Counted from the stretch's first letter, positions 1-9,720 are shown. The stretch is 64,000 nucleotides of DNA from Eubacteriales bacterium (GCA_030539335.1 JAUNSG010000007.1:1-64000); one strand, 5' to 3'. Notes: generated from the letters alone by a model not told the origin. Program-made: numbers and translations.

Positions 1-503
1 TTTCCTTCTACTGGAAGATCCATTTGGGATGCTTGAATAAATTTTTCTATATTTTCTAAATAACAATGTGTATGAGAAACAAATACGTCAAATTGATGCT
101 GTTTTACAAACTGCACTGCCCCGACTAATTCACTACAGTCATCTAATCCACAAATTAAATTCTGCTTTTTGAATTGCGAAATAATCTGGAATTGATGATT
201 ATCAACATGCTCTCCATACTTTGACATTCTCGGAACAGCGATAACCTTTTTTCCTTTTTTAATGGCTCCAATAATTGCGCCTGTGCCTCCATGTGTAATT
301 ATGATATCAGATTTATCTTCCATCCTAGCAAACTCTTCCCTGTCTAAGAACGGCTTATAGTTATAATGCCGAGGATTATAGTCGCTATATCCAGATTGTG
401 CAAATACCTGATCTTCAATCACATGATTTTCAATTAAATCATCAACTGCTTTTAGCAGACGATTAAATTGAAATTTTTGCGATCCCAAAGTTATAAAAAT
501 CAT
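1..503 (-). CDS. PssE/EpsE-like glycosyltransferase catalytic subunit (3' end outside window)
   Basis: The product starts MIFITLGSQKFQFNRLL and carries IIITHGGTGAIIGAIKKGKK, the GT28 C-terminal-domain signature of PssE/Alg13-type subunits that bind the nucleotide sugar. About 167 codons are visible; the family is about 160-170 residues, so nearly all of the gene is here and only the stop is missing. The ATG has a good ribosome site (AGAAGGAAG). It begins 12 bases after the PssD-like gene, and such pairs work together as one membrane-associated glycosyltransferase that extends a lipid-linked exopolysaccharide repeat. The sugar specificity cannot be read from the sequence. Confidence 0.8.
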   Translation of the reverse strand, partial: MIFITLGSQKFQFNRLLKAVDDLIENHVIEDQVFAQSGYSDYNPRHYNYKPFLDREEFARMEDKSDIIITHGGTGAIIGAIKKGKKVIAVPRMSKYGEHVDNHQFQIISQFKKQNLICGLDDCSELVGAVQFVKQHQFDVFVSHTHCYLENIEKFIQASQMDLPVEG

Positions 504-515
504 CTATCTTCCTTC

Positions 516-986
516 TCAATATATACTACCCAAATAAATAGCATCCGGATAAATTTCCAGCATCTGTTCCCACTGTACGTAGAATTGATCTGCAAAATGA
601 TATAGCAATTTCCCCGTCTGCGTTCCAGATGTAACTTTAGCGAATGACTCAATAAATATCAGTTTTTTCCTAGCAACTTTTGAAATCAAGCAAATCGGAA
701 TCATCGATAAAACCCCAGTGCAGATAACCACATCGGGCCTTTCTTTCATAAAAATCTGAAGTGAGCGAAATGTATTTACAATCATGCGAGGAATAAAACT
801 TTTCTCTTTTCGGTTGACTTGTTTCAAATAATACATCTTTTTATCGTTAATCTTTGTTTCATATAAAGTTTCTTCTGTTATAATAATGGACTCATATTTA
901 TCCATCAATGGCTTAAGCATGAGCAATTGCTCATAATGTCCCCCGGAAGATGCTGCGAAGCACAATTTTATATTTTTTTCTTTCAT
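516..986 (-). CDS. PssD/Alg14-like glycosyltransferase membrane-anchor subunit
   Basis: A 156-residue protein that opens with KLCFAASSGGHYEQLLML, the SSGGH motif of Alg14/PssD proteins. It continues with a hydrophobic helix around residues 86-102 (VVICTGVLSMIPICLI) and the family pattern FIESFAKV. Alg14-type subunits anchor the PssE/Alg13-type catalytic subunit to the membrane and help bind the lipid acceptor. It lies directly upstream of the PssE-like gene on the same strand, which supports a two-subunit transferase in exopolysaccharide assembly. The ribosome site is weak (GGGGATGAAG, distant). The acceptor and donor are unknown. Confidence 0.82.
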   Translation of the reverse strand: MKEKNIKLCFAASSGGHYEQLLMLKPLMDKYESIIITEETLYETKINDKKMYYLKQVNRKEKSFIPRMIVNTFRSLQIFMKERPDVVICTGVLSMIPICLISKVARKKLIFIESFAKVTSGTQTGKLLYHFADQFYVQWEQMLEIYPDAIYLGSIY

Positions 987-1007
987 AAAATCGACTTCAT
1001 CCCCTAA

Positions 1008-2250
1008 TCAATCCCTGCCAAAAAAATCTCTTGTGTAAACTTTCTCTCTCATCATCTAAGCAAGAATCATAACGATTTGCAATAATCGCATCACATCTTT
1101 TTTTTAATACTTCGAGACAATTTACAATTTCACTTCCAAAAAAAGTACTTCCATTTTCTAAAGTTGGTTCATATACAATCACAGAAGCTCCTTTAGCTTT
1201 AATACGTTTCATAACTCCCTGAATGGAACTTTGGCGAAAACTATCCGAATTGCTCTTCATAGTTAAACGGTATACTCCTATCGTACACATTTTCTCCTCA
1301 GAGGCACTATAGTCGCCGCGGTTATAGTAATCACAATAACCCGCTAACTTAAGCACGCGATCCGCAATGAAATCTTTTCGCGTACGATTGCTTTCAACAA
1401 TTGCCTGAATTAGATTTTCCGGCACATCCTGATAATTTGCCAGAAGTTTTTTTGTATCCTTTGGCAGACAATAGCCGCCGTAGCCAAAAGATGGATTATT
1501 ATAATGGCTGCCAATACGAGTATCCAAACAAACACTTCAATAATCTGGCGTGTATTTACTCCCTTCATTTCCGCATAAGTATCCAGCTCATTAAAACAGC
1601 TGACACGCAAAGCCAAATAAGTGTTTGCAAACAACTTAACAGCCTCAGCTTTCCGTAAAGCCCATAATCAATGTATCGACATTTTTCTGAGCCTCCTCTT
1701 GCAGCAACTCAACAAAAGTCTGAGCTGATTCAACAAGTCCTGAATCCTGTTGATCCACCCCACGATAATTCTACTCGGAAACAAATTATCATATAACGCT
1801 TTACTTTCTCGGAGAAATTCTGGACTGAACATAATATTGCGATTTCCAGTTCTAGCACGAATATACTCTGTATAATCAACCGAGACTGTTGATTTGATAA
1901 TCATAATAGCCTCTGGATTATACTGTATCACCTGTTGTATAACAGCCTCAACCGCTGAAGTATCAAAATGTTGTGTCGCTAGTTGGAGTAGCTATAATAA
2001 CAAAATCAACTTTGACATATGCAAAGTGTGTATCTGTTGTTGCAATAAGCTTCAAGTCCTTAGTCTCCAAATACTCTTTGAGCTCTTTATCTGCTCCTGC
2101 ATTGATAAGGTCAATCTTTTCTTGAATAATATCAGTTATATAAACCGTATGATGTTGAGAAAGCAATGTAGCTATACTCAGACCAACATAGCCTGCACCT
2201 GCACCGCTATAACAATATCATCTCGTCTTTTGTTCACGTTTCTTTTCTCC
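1008..2250 (-). pseudogene. ugd: UDP-glucose 6-dehydrogenase, decayed by several frameshifts
   Basis: Fragments of one Ugd protein follow in the right order but in different frames. Near 2200-1963 there is GYVGLSIATLLSQHHTV then DFVIIATPT; near 1931-1760 NIMFSPEFLRESKAL and SRIIVG; near 1634-1530 [20 protein letters not shown]; near 1527-1025 [20 protein letters not shown] and [14 protein letters not shown] count at least six frame breaks (near 2200, 1965, 1755, 1660, 1525 and 1025), plus small losses before FDTSAVE. Intact Ugd is about 390 residues and oxidises UDP-glucose to UDP-glucuronate, a precursor of acidic polysaccharides. The cluster may use another Ugd copy or no longer make glucuronate. 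Local assembly error is the alternative, but neighbouring genes are clean. Confidence 0.85.
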
Positions 2251-2331
2251 TTAACTTTTACATTCAAATGATCCTCTCATCTAAACACAGAAACATCAAA
2301 TAAATATTAATCCCTTCCTTTTGCGTTTGGG

Positions 2332-3750
2332 TCAATTTAAAGCAATCACGCCAATGACATCAATTCCTTGCAAGGAACAAACTTCTAGCGATCTCTCAAT
2401 ATCAGTATACATTGTTTTTTCTTTTTCTACTACAAAAATAATACCATCCATTGATTTCGCTTTCTCCAGCGCAGCAGTATCACGATCCACATATCGGGCT
2501 ATTGTAATGGAAGAACATATTGTCTCCAGTTTTCCAATCTCTCTAGCCGCTTCTGTGTTCAAATCCTCACAACAAAGCATAACCTGCTTTACACCAATTA
2601 GAGAAATTGTTTCTGCAATATAATCTATTGTTTCAAATCGAATATTTCCAGATTGGTATACGTTTTCAATAAAACCATCAATCCCTTTTCTCGCTTTCTT
2701 AACATGCAGAATCCCTAGGATTGGAAGTTGGTATCGTATTTTAACTTCATCAATGGTTTTAATATGCTTATCCAATACATAACTTGCAATTAGAACAATC
2801 CCCCACAAACAACATAATACAAGAACACCGATGATTAACCATTTCAGCTTACTTCCCGAAAAAGTTGCCATCTGGATAGCCGTTACTTCTTTATTCAAAT
2901 AAGTAATCTGATAATACTCCAGATCCTTATCAATAAAACCACTCTCTAAAGAATTAAAATTATTTGCATATGTCTGTAAATAATCAATATTGGTCTTTTG
3001 CTGTGATAAGTAAGACGAACTAACTGTTAAAACAACAGAACTTCCCAATTGATTGCAGGTAAATGCTCCATATTCTTTTTGCAGTGTATCATTCAGTACA
3101 TCTGCCTTTTGTTGAATTACATCAAGCATTTTCTGACATGCATCCTCATCAAAATAATTCACAGTATAAGTGACGACAACATTTTTAGTTGAGGGTGTGG
3201 TACCATCCTCTGCACTTGAAATATTCACAGAAGAATCATTATCCGAATTGACATCACATCCAATTAACTCCCGAATATATTGCGCATCACATTCTGCATC
3301 AGCTGCGTTTTTCAGTTCCTCAGTTAAATCCGGATCATTTAGAAGACTATTAAACTGCTCTCCAATCAGTCGAGTACTTGCCCCTGCCGCAACATAATAT
3401 TTGAGTTTTCCATTGTACACATGCTCTGCATCCATCTGCATAATCAACGAGTTCTCGTTATACGAAAGCTGCTTGTTATAGGCCTGTCGATTCTGCCAAG
3501 CAAGATCCATCTTCGATTTCATCTCAGTAGAAACCTCATAGGTTTCTACCCAATTACTCTGCTCTGTAGACGCAGCAGCACTTTTTTCGAAAGCGGTCTT
3601 TTTTACAACATAAATACCACCGCCAAGAAGCGCCCCCAGAACAATCATAATGAGCAACGATCTCCAATGACGGATCAAATAGAAAAATAAATCCTTTATA
3701 TCAATTTCCACTTCATCGTCATATATCTTTGTGTAATTCTCATTCATCAT
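2332..3750 (-). CDS. Wzz/YveK-like polysaccharide chain-length protein with a kinase-like but Walker-less tail
   Basis: 472 residues. The first 30 are cytoplasmic. A membrane helix follows at about 31-50 (LLIMIVLGALLGGGIYVV), then a long extracytoplasmic region with coiled-coil character, and a second helix at about 300-320 (WLIIGVLVLCCLWGIVLIAS). This is the CpsC/Wzz plan for controlling polymer length. The remaining roughly 145 cytoplasmic residues end in DGIIFVVEKEKT and GIDVIGVIALN, which resemble the end of bacterial tyrosine kinases (CpsD/YwqD), but no Walker A motif is present, so it is probably not an active kinase. The start has AGGAGAGAG just upstream. It follows the sugar transferase by 11 bases in one operon. 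Confidence 0.78.
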   Translation of the reverse strand: MMNENYTKIYDDEVEIDIKDLFFYLIRHWRSLLIMIVLGALLGGGIYVVKKTAFEKSAAASTEQSNWVETYEVSTEMKSKMDLAWQNRQAYNKQLSYNENSLIMQMDAEHVYNGKLKYYVAAGASTRLIGEQFNSLLNDPDLTEELKNAADAECDAQYIRELIGCDVNSDNDSSVNISSAEDGTTPSTKNVVVTYTVNYFDEDACQKMLDVIQQKADVLNDTLQKEYGAFTCNQLGSSVVLTVSSSYLSQQKTNIDYLQTYANNFNSLESGFIDKDLEYYQITYLNKEVTAIQMATFSGSKLKWLIIGVLVLCCLWGIVLIASYVLDKHIKTIDEVKIRYQLPILGILHVKKARKGIDGFIENVYQSGNIRFETIDYIAETISLIGVKQVMLCCEDLNTEAAREIGKLETICSSITIARYVDRDTAALEKAKSMDGIIFVVEKEKTMYTDIERSLEVCSLQGIDVIGVIALN

Positions 3751-3761
3751 TCTCTCTCCTA

Positions 3762-5231
3762 CTATCTCGCGCCGCTCCCTCGGAATACAACTGCAATTGT
3801 TTTAAAGATAATTTTAAAATCCTCCAAAATCGACCAGTTATCAATGTACTCCAGATCCAGCTTTACAATCTCATCAAAATCAGTAATATCACTGCGACCG
3901 CTGACCTGCCACAAGCCCGTTATGCCTGGACGGAAACTGATGCGTCGCTTCTGATAATAACTATATTGCTGATACTCATCCACCGTCGGCGGACGAGTAC
4001 CGACTAAGCTCATATCTCCCTTTAATACGTTCCAGAACTGCGGCAATTCATCAATGCTGGTCTTACGAATAAAGGCTCCTATCTTGGTAATACGCGGATC
4101 GTTCTCCATCTTAAACATTAAGCCCGACATTTCGTTTTGTGCCATCAGCTCTTTTTTTCGCTCTTCCGCATCAGCATACATGGACCGGAACTTATAGAAT
4201 TTAAAAATGCGTCCATTTACACCCACTCGGTTCTGACAGAAAACCAATGGCCCCGGTGATTCAATCAGCAAAAAGGGAGCTAGAATAATACCAATCATTA
4301 TGGTAAGTATTAACCCTACAATCGCACCAGCGATATCAATCAAACGCTTCAAAACTACCATGCGATAATCAAATAGTCGGCTGGAGAACGCAATAACCGA
4401 ATACTCCTCCAGTTTATAGACTTGCTTATCTCCGCGCTTATCCAGTTCAAATAGATCAAGGCTGAGATTAACAACCACGCCCATCTTTTCAAACTCTAAA
4501 ATCAGTGTTTTTAAATAGTTCTCACGCGTTTGAATTTCATCAACATGGATGAATACTTCATCAACAACATGGAGGGTTGCATATTCCAGACAGGCATCCG
4601 GTACATCCGGGATAACTGGAATGCCTCGAATGCTATTCTGCCGATCCGTTTCTCCAAGCAATAAGATTCCCGGGATATTCCAATGCACTTCTTTAGAATT
4701 TCCAAATCGATCCAATATTTCGTTAATCCGATCTGATGTTGTGACAATTAAAAGATTATTTTCTTTTCGAAGCTTTCGATTGACATACTTAACGGTCTGA
4801 TTAACAATCCACATAAAAATAGTATTCAATACAAAGAAGTATCCCATAACCAAACGGGAAGTAAACACTTCATTTTTCATACTGAATCCAAGGAAAACCG
4901 ACAAGATCACCAGAATAAAGTTAAACTTAACCGAAAATATGAACTCTGCTTTATAATTTCTCCGATAAAAATCATCGTACGATTTCAATACATAGAAAAC
5001 GGCAATATGTAGAATAATAACTACGCTAAATAGGCTCACCAAGTTTTCTCTGCGGGCTAGCCTTTCAAAACTCTCATATCGAATCAAGCCAGCAATCAAC
5101 AAACTACACAATACAGCAACCAGATCGAGCAGACAAACTGCCAATTCGATAATTTGCTTTTTTCTACGATACATACCTTCACCAACTATTTCTTCTCTTC
5201 TTAATACTCCAATAGTTTGAATTTTATACAA
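3762..5231 (-). CDS. Polyprenyl-phosphate sugar-1-phosphate transferase (WbaP/CpsE type), first step of exopolysaccharide synthesis
   Basis: 489 residues from a TTG start (preceded by AAGGA); an internal ATG at 5174 is an alternative start. The N-terminal half has four or five membrane helices and a CoA-binding-like domain. A further helix (GAIVGLILTIMIGIILAPFLL) leads into the bacterial sugar transferase domain, with FYKFRSMY, RITKIGAFIRKTSIDELPQF, LVGTRPP and RPGITGLWQVSGRS. This family transfers a sugar-1-phosphate to undecaprenyl phosphate and so begins the repeat unit. It is the first gene of the minus-strand cluster behind a good promoter at 5282-5309. The sugar is not predictable. Confidence 0.9.
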   Translation of the reverse strand: MYKIQTIGVLRREEIVGEGMYRRKKQIIELAVCLLDLVAVLCSLLIAGLIRYESFERLARRENLVSLFSVVIILHIAVFYVLKSYDDFYRRNYKAEFIFSVKFNFILVILSVFLGFSMKNEVFTSRLVMGYFFVLNTIFMWIVNQTVKYVNRKLRKENNLLIVTTSDRINEILDRFGNSKEVHWNIPGILLLGETDRQNSIRGIPVIPDVPDACLEYATLHVVDEVFIHVDEIQTRENYLKTLILEFEKMGVVVNLSLDLFELDKRGDKQVYKLEEYSVIAFSSRLFDYRMVVLKRLIDIAGAIVGLILTIMIGIILAPFLLIESPGPLVFCQNRVGVNGRIFKFYKFRSMYADAEERKKELMAQNEMSGLMFKMENDPRITKIGAFIRKTSIDELPQFWNVLKGDMSLVGTRPPTVDEYQQYSYYQKRRISFRPGITGLWQVSGRSDITDFDEIVKLDLEYIDNWSILEDFKIIFKTIAVVFRGSGAR

Positions 5232-5281
5232 ATTCGCACATCCTTGTTGTATAAAATCGACAAAAGGAGTTATCTCTCAAT

Positions 5282-5309
5282 ATTATACCATAAAATCCTT
5301 ATCTTGCAA
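5282..5309 (-). promoter_or_regulatory. Promoter of the exopolysaccharide operon
   Basis: On the minus strand TTGCAA (5304-5309) and a perfect TATAAT (5282-5287) are separated by 16 bases. They lie about 50 bases before the sugar transferase start, as expected for a housekeeping sigma factor. Confidence 0.65.
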
Positions 5310-5450
5310 CAGAAATTGACAATAAAATGCTGTGTTGCTCAAATCCGCTCTTCTTTTGCTTTATACATCGATAAACAAACAAAATAAGTTCTTAAAGATC
5401 AACTCATGCTGTAACCAACACAACTACATGTATAAAATCCAGTTGCGCAA

Positions 5451-5504
5451 GAAAAAGAACCCGATTATTTCGTGAGCATTCTCCGAATTTCAATCGAGTT
5501 CTTT
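5451..5504 (-). terminator. Terminator after the dehydratase-like gene
   Basis: A 13-base inverted repeat (5454-5466 with 5492-5504, one G-U pair) lies just past the stop of the 5514-6770 gene and is followed by a short T-rich tract on the minus strand. Confidence 0.55.
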
Positions 5505-5513
5505 TCTGCTGTC

Positions 5514-6770
5514 TTATTCCGCTGCTGATAACATCAATTTAATTCGGTTCTCCTGATTGATGCGTGATGCTCCCGGATCGTAATCGACACTGACGATATT
5601 CGCTTCGGGATATATTTCACGAATCTTACGAACCATGCCCTTTCCGGCAATGTGATTCGGCAGACAGCCAAATGGCTGTGTCAGAACTATATTTTTTACC
5701 CCTTCGTTGATTAACTCAACCATCTCACCTGGCAGCAGCCAACCTTCTCCCATCTTAACACCTGGGCTGATGACCTCCATTGCCAGTTTACGAACCTCTT
5801 CAAACGGCATCGGTGCCCGGAAATGTCCATCACGACGAATAATTGTGATCATATCCTTCTGCTTCGAACGCAGAAAAAAATAAAATCCACGCATAACCGA
5901 TGCAATTTTTGCCGAGCGTCCATAAAGTTTATTGTCATAAATATGGTTCAGAATCCAGTACATACAGAAATCAATCAATCCCGGCAGCACTGGCTCCGTC
6001 CCCTCACTGAGCAGGAATTTTTCCAGATTATTATTGCCAAGCGGCGAGAATTTGACATAAATCTCACCAACAATGCCAACCTTTGGTTTGGATCCAAAGT
6101 CCTTCAGCTCAATCTGAGCAAAACGCTTGACAATAAGTGCCATAAGCGTGCGAACCTTATGATATCGAAGGATCTTCTCTTTGGCAAAATCCGAAGAAAT
6201 CTTTTTTATCAGCTCGTCAGACGCACGCTCCGCATCGCCTTCGTGAACCACATACGGGCGGCACTGGTTATAAAGCTGCATAATCAAATCACCCAGCAAC
6301 GCACCATATCCGATTTGAATAATCATCGGAACCGTGATCTTAAAGCCTGGATTTTCGTTCTTTTCCAAGCCGGAAAAGTTCAGCGAAACCACCGGAACAT
6401 AGTCGTAGCCCAGCTTAATCAACGCTTTTCGCAGCAGATAGATATAGTTTGATGCACGGCAGCCGCCGCCAGTCTGCGGCAACATCAGGGCAACTTTATG
6501 CGTATCATATTTGCCGGACTCCAGCGCATCAATCAGCTGGCCGATAACGAGCAACGCTGGATAACAAGTATCATTGTGAACATTTTTTAGTCCAGTCTCC
6601 GCAATCTGTGGTCCTTCTGTCTCCAAAACCTCCATATGATAGCCAAAATTATCCATTATGGCAAGGATCAGCTTAATCTGGATCGGAAGCATGTTGGGCA
6701 CCAGAATGGTATACTCTTTTCTCATCTCCTCCGTGAAAGAAACACGTGGGAGCTCACGACTTTCTGACAT
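5514..6770 (-). CDS. 2-hydroxyacyl-CoA dehydratase-like protein (C-terminal part of the large activase family)
   Basis: 418 residues. Cysteines in NDTCYPALL, QTGGGCRASNY and TQPFGCLPNH are placed as in the D-component-like region at the end of the large 'acyl-CoA dehydratase activase' proteins of Clostridia. In those relatives this region is often fused behind two ASKHA domains and a DUF2229 domain. Here it is a separate reading frame overlapping the upstream activase gene by 17 bases, so the two are probably made together and may form one complex. The known family activates or carries out radical dehydration of 2-hydroxyacyl-CoA; the substrate of this large subgroup is not established. A terminator follows. 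Confidence 0.78.
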   Translation of the reverse strand: MSESRELPRVSFTEEMRKEYTILVPNMLPIQIKLILAIMDNFGYHMEVLETEGPQIAETGLKNVHNDTCYPALLVIGQLIDALESGKYDTHKVALMLPQTGGGCRASNYIYLLRKALIKLGYDYVPVVSLNFSGLEKNENPGFKITVPMIIQIGYGALLGDLIMQLYNQCRPYVVHEGDAERASDELIKKISSDFAKEKILRYHKVRTLMALIVKRFAQIELKDFGSKPKVGIVGEIYVKFSPLGNNNLEKFLLSEGTEPVLPGLIDFCMYWILNHIYDNKLYGRSAKIASVMRGFYFFLRSKQKDMITIIRRDGHFRAPMPFEEVRKLAMEVISPGVKMGEGWLLPGEMVELINEGVKNIVLTQPFGCLPNHIAGKGMVRKIREIYPEANIVSVDYDPGASRINQENRIKLMLSAAE

Positions 6771-9720
6771 GGTTTCGTCTCTCCTCTACGGCAGCAATCA
6801 TGCTGCGGATTCGAATCTTGGCCGCGCCAAGGTTATTAATTTCATCAATCTTAAGCTGCGTATAAATCTTGCCGCTTTCCTCGGTAATCGAACGCATCTC
6901 ATCGGTGGTAATGGCATCAATACCGCATCCGAAGGATACCAACTGTATCAGCTGTGCATTGTCCTTATGTGCGACATAGTTGGCAGCAGCATACATGCGG
7001 GAGTGGTAGGTCCATTGGTTAAATACATTTAACTCCGGCACCTCGCTCAGGGAGGCAACCGAGTCCTCTGACACGATCACCATACCATACGACTGGATGA
7101 GGCGATCGATGCCATGGTTGATCTCCGGGTCAACATGATACGGACGACCGGCAACGACAGCAATTTCCAGGCCATTTTCATCGGCGTATGCAATCGCCTG
7201 GCGTCCTGCCTCAGCAACTTCGGAATAATATCGCTCCAATTCTTCAAAGGCATGAAGAATGGCCTTCTTCACCATGCGCTTATTGATATGCTCATACTTC
7301 TTCGAGAAATAGTCTCCGGCGAGACGAATAAAGTCCTTCTTGCGATCCGGCTCAAAGTACGGCATCATAAAATCAACGTTGCGCAGATGCGGCATATTTG
7401 CATAGAGCAGTTCCGGATAGTACGCAACCACCGGACAATTATAACAGTTGGAGGCGCGATGCTCATCCAAATTGTAGGTCATACACGGATAGAAAATTGC
7501 GTCAACGCCCTTTTGCAGCAGATTCTCAATGTGTCCATGCATCAGCTTTGCCGGATAGCAAACCGTATCCGACGGGATCGAATTCTGTCCCAATGCATAC
7601 AGCGAACGGGTAGAAACATCCGACAGAACAACTTCAAATTCAAGGTCTGTGAGCAGGGTGTGCCAGAAAGGCAGCAGCTCAAACATATTTAACCCGAACG
7701 GAATGCCAATTCTGGCCTTGCCCGGACGGCTTCGATCCTGATAAGAAAGCAGCTTATTCAGCTTAAAGTCGTATAAGTTCGGCAGCTTCAGCTTATCACC
7801 GCCACCCAACGGACGTTCACAGCGGTTGCCGGAGATAAAGCGGCGTCCGCCCGGGAACTTGGAAACCGTCAACGAACAGTGGTTGGTACACATACCACAG
7901 CGAACCGAATTGGTCTCATGAGTAAATGTTTCCAGCTCTTCCAGACCGACCAGCTTGGTCTTCTCCGGACAATTTGCCATCGCATGCAGAGCCGCACCGT
8001 ATGCACCCATCAAGCCGGAAATCGCCGGACGGGTTACATTCCGGCCAACCTCCATTTCAAACGAACGCAGAATGGCATCGTTCAGGAAGGTACCTCCCTG
8101 TACTACGATGTGCTTGCCCAGATCATCCGGAGAATGGGCTCGGATAACCTTATACAGCGCGTTCTTAACTACACTGACCGACAATCCAGACGAAATAGCA
8201 TCAATTCCAGCGCCATCCTTCTGCGCCTGCTTGACCGACGAGTTCATAAATACCGTACAACGGGAGCCCAGATCAATTGGATGCTCCGCAAACAGTCCCA
8301 GACGGCAGAATTCCTGTACACTGTATCCCATCGAACGGGCAAACGTCTCAATAAACGAACCACAGCCGGACGAACATGCCTCATTCAGCGAAATATTATC
8401 AATACAATCGTTTGCAATCTTAAAACACTTAATATCCTGGCCGCCGATATCAATAATAAAATCGACATCCGGCTCAAAATGTTTTGCCGCTTTAAAGTGT
8501 GCCATGGTCTCAACCAGGCCAAAATCCACGCCAAACGCATTGTAAATCAGCGATTCCCCGTAGCCGGTAACCGCCGCCGCACGGATTTTTACGCGGTCAC
8601 CGCACAGTCTATACAGCTCCATGAGCTGTTCACGTACAACATCCACCGGGTTGCCTTTGTTCGGGCTATAATAGTTGAACAACAGCTGTTTATCGGCGCC
8701 GATTAACACCAGCTTTGTGGTTGTCGACCCGCAGTCAATGCCAAGATAGGCATCCCCCGAATAAACAGTGACGTTTTCGCGCATAATATCGGTAGAATTA
8801 TGACGACGGCGAAATTCCTGATATTCCTGCTCATTGCGGAACAGCGGATCGAGCGTCGCCGCTGCAACTTTGACGCCGGCAGCCTTCTGCAGCGTATCCA
8901 AAAGCTCCTCATAACGATATGTGGTCGTTGTATTTTCCTCCGCATAACACGCGGCGCCAGCCGCAATGGCATACGGTGCGAGATCCGGGAAATGCGCATG
9001 TTCATCGCTCAGTCCCAGCGTCTCCTGGAATCGCTTCTGCAAACCTTTGAAGAAGAACAGCGGGCCGCCCAAAAACAGGACATCGCCCTCAATCTCACGG
9101 CCCTGAGCCAATCCGGTCAGGGTCTGGTTGACAACCGCCTGGAAAATCGATGCCGCAACATCCTCTTTGCGCGCACCTTCATTCAGCAGCGGCTGAATAT
9201 CACTCTTGGCAAAGACGCCACAACGGGAAGCGATGGTGTACAAGCGCTCCGAGTGCTGTGCCAGTCGATCCAGATCCGCAGACGTGACATCCAGTAAAAC
9301 AGCCATCTGATCGATAAACGCACCCGTGCCTCCGGCGCAGGTACCGTTCATACGTTCCTCCAGCTGGCCGGTCAGAAAGACAATTTTGGCGTCCTCGCCG
9401 CCCAGCTCGATTACAACATCCGCAGCCGGTACAAAACGGCCAACACATTTTCTCGTTGCAAATACTTCCTGCACAAAATCTATGCCGCTTGCCTTCGCGA
9501 CACCGAGACCTGCCGAACCGGTAATTGCCACGCGGAGGACAGCATCGCCAATAATCTTCTTGGCATCCATCAGCATCTCGCAGGCTTTCTCACGTACTTT
9601 TGAGAAATGGCGCTCGTATTTCTTGTACAGTATTTCTGAACGATCTGTCGCTTTGTTCTTGCCAACTGCAACCAGTTTGACAGTGGTCGATCCGATATCA
9701 ATTCCTAAATACACATTCAT
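6754..9720 (-). CDS. Acyl-CoA dehydratase activase-like protein: two ASKHA ATPase domains plus DUF2229-like region
   Basis: 988 residues. The first BcrAD/BadFG ATPase domain (about 1-260) has YLGIDIGSTTVKLV and GTCAGGTGAFIDQM, whose cysteine is the usual iron-sulfur ligand. The second (about 322-590) has LGIDCGSTTTKLV and NEACSSGCGSFIE. A cysteine cluster (CGMCTNHC, then NRCERP) follows near residue 620, and then a DUF2229-type region with PSDTVCYPAKLMHGH and FYPCMTYN. Archerases of this family use ATP to push an electron to a dehydratase. The gene has its own promoter and is coupled to the dehydratase-like gene by a 17-base overlap. The physiological substrate is unknown. Confidence 0.85.
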   Translation of the reverse strand: MNVYLGIDIGSTTVKLVAVGKNKATDRSEILYKKYERHFSKVREKACEMLMDAKKIIGDAVLRVAITGSAGLGVAKASGIDFVQEVFATRKCVGRFVPAADVVIELGGEDAKIVFLTGQLEERMNGTCAGGTGAFIDQMAVLLDVTSADLDRLAQHSERLYTIASRCGVFAKSDIQPLLNEGARKEDVAASIFQAVVNQTLTGLAQGREIEGDVLFLGGPLFFFKGLQKRFQETLGLSDEHAHFPDLAPYAIAAGAACYAEENTTTTYRYEELLDTLQKAAGVKVAAATLDPLFRNEQEYQEFRRRHNSTDIMRENVTVYSGDAYLGIDCGSTTTKLVLIGADKQLLFNYYSPNKGNPVDVVREQLMELYRLCGDRVKIRAAAVTGYGESLIYNAFGVDFGLVETMAHFKAAKHFEPDVDFIIDIGGQDIKCFKIANDCIDNISLNEACSSGCGSFIETFARSMGYSVQEFCRLGLFAEHPIDLGSRCTVFMNSSVKQAQKDGAGIDAISSGLSVSVVKNALYKVIRAHSPDDLGKHIVVQGGTFLNDAILRSFEMEVGRNVTRPAISGLMGAYGAALHAMANCPEKTKLVGLEELETFTHETNSVRCGMCTNHCSLTVSKFPGGRRFISGNRCERPLGGGDKLKLPNLYDFKLNKLLSYQDRSRPGKARIGIPFGLNMFELLPFWHTLLTDLEFEVVLSDVSTRSLYALGQNSIPSDTVCYPAKLMHGHIENLLQKGVDAIFYPCMTYNLDEHRASNCYNCPVVAYYPELLYANMPHLRNVDFMMPYFEPDRKKDFIRLAGDYFSKKYEHINKRMVKKAILHAFEELERYYSEVAEAGRQAIAYADENGLEIAVVAGRPYHVDPEINHGIDRLIQSYGMVIVSEDSVASLSEVPELNVFNQWTYHSRMYAAANYVAHKDNAQLIQLVSFGCGIDAITTDEMRSITEESGKIYTQLKIDEINNLGAAKIRIRSMIAAVEERRNHVRKS

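Noticed and set aside
2321-2623. Short plus-strand frame inside the chain-length gene
   Set aside because: Opposite-strand shadow of a gene with clear membrane-helix and family features.
5240-5510. Possible small gene or attachment site at the composition change
   Set aside because: Only a promoter and a terminator were found; no direct repeat, tRNA or integrase is near.
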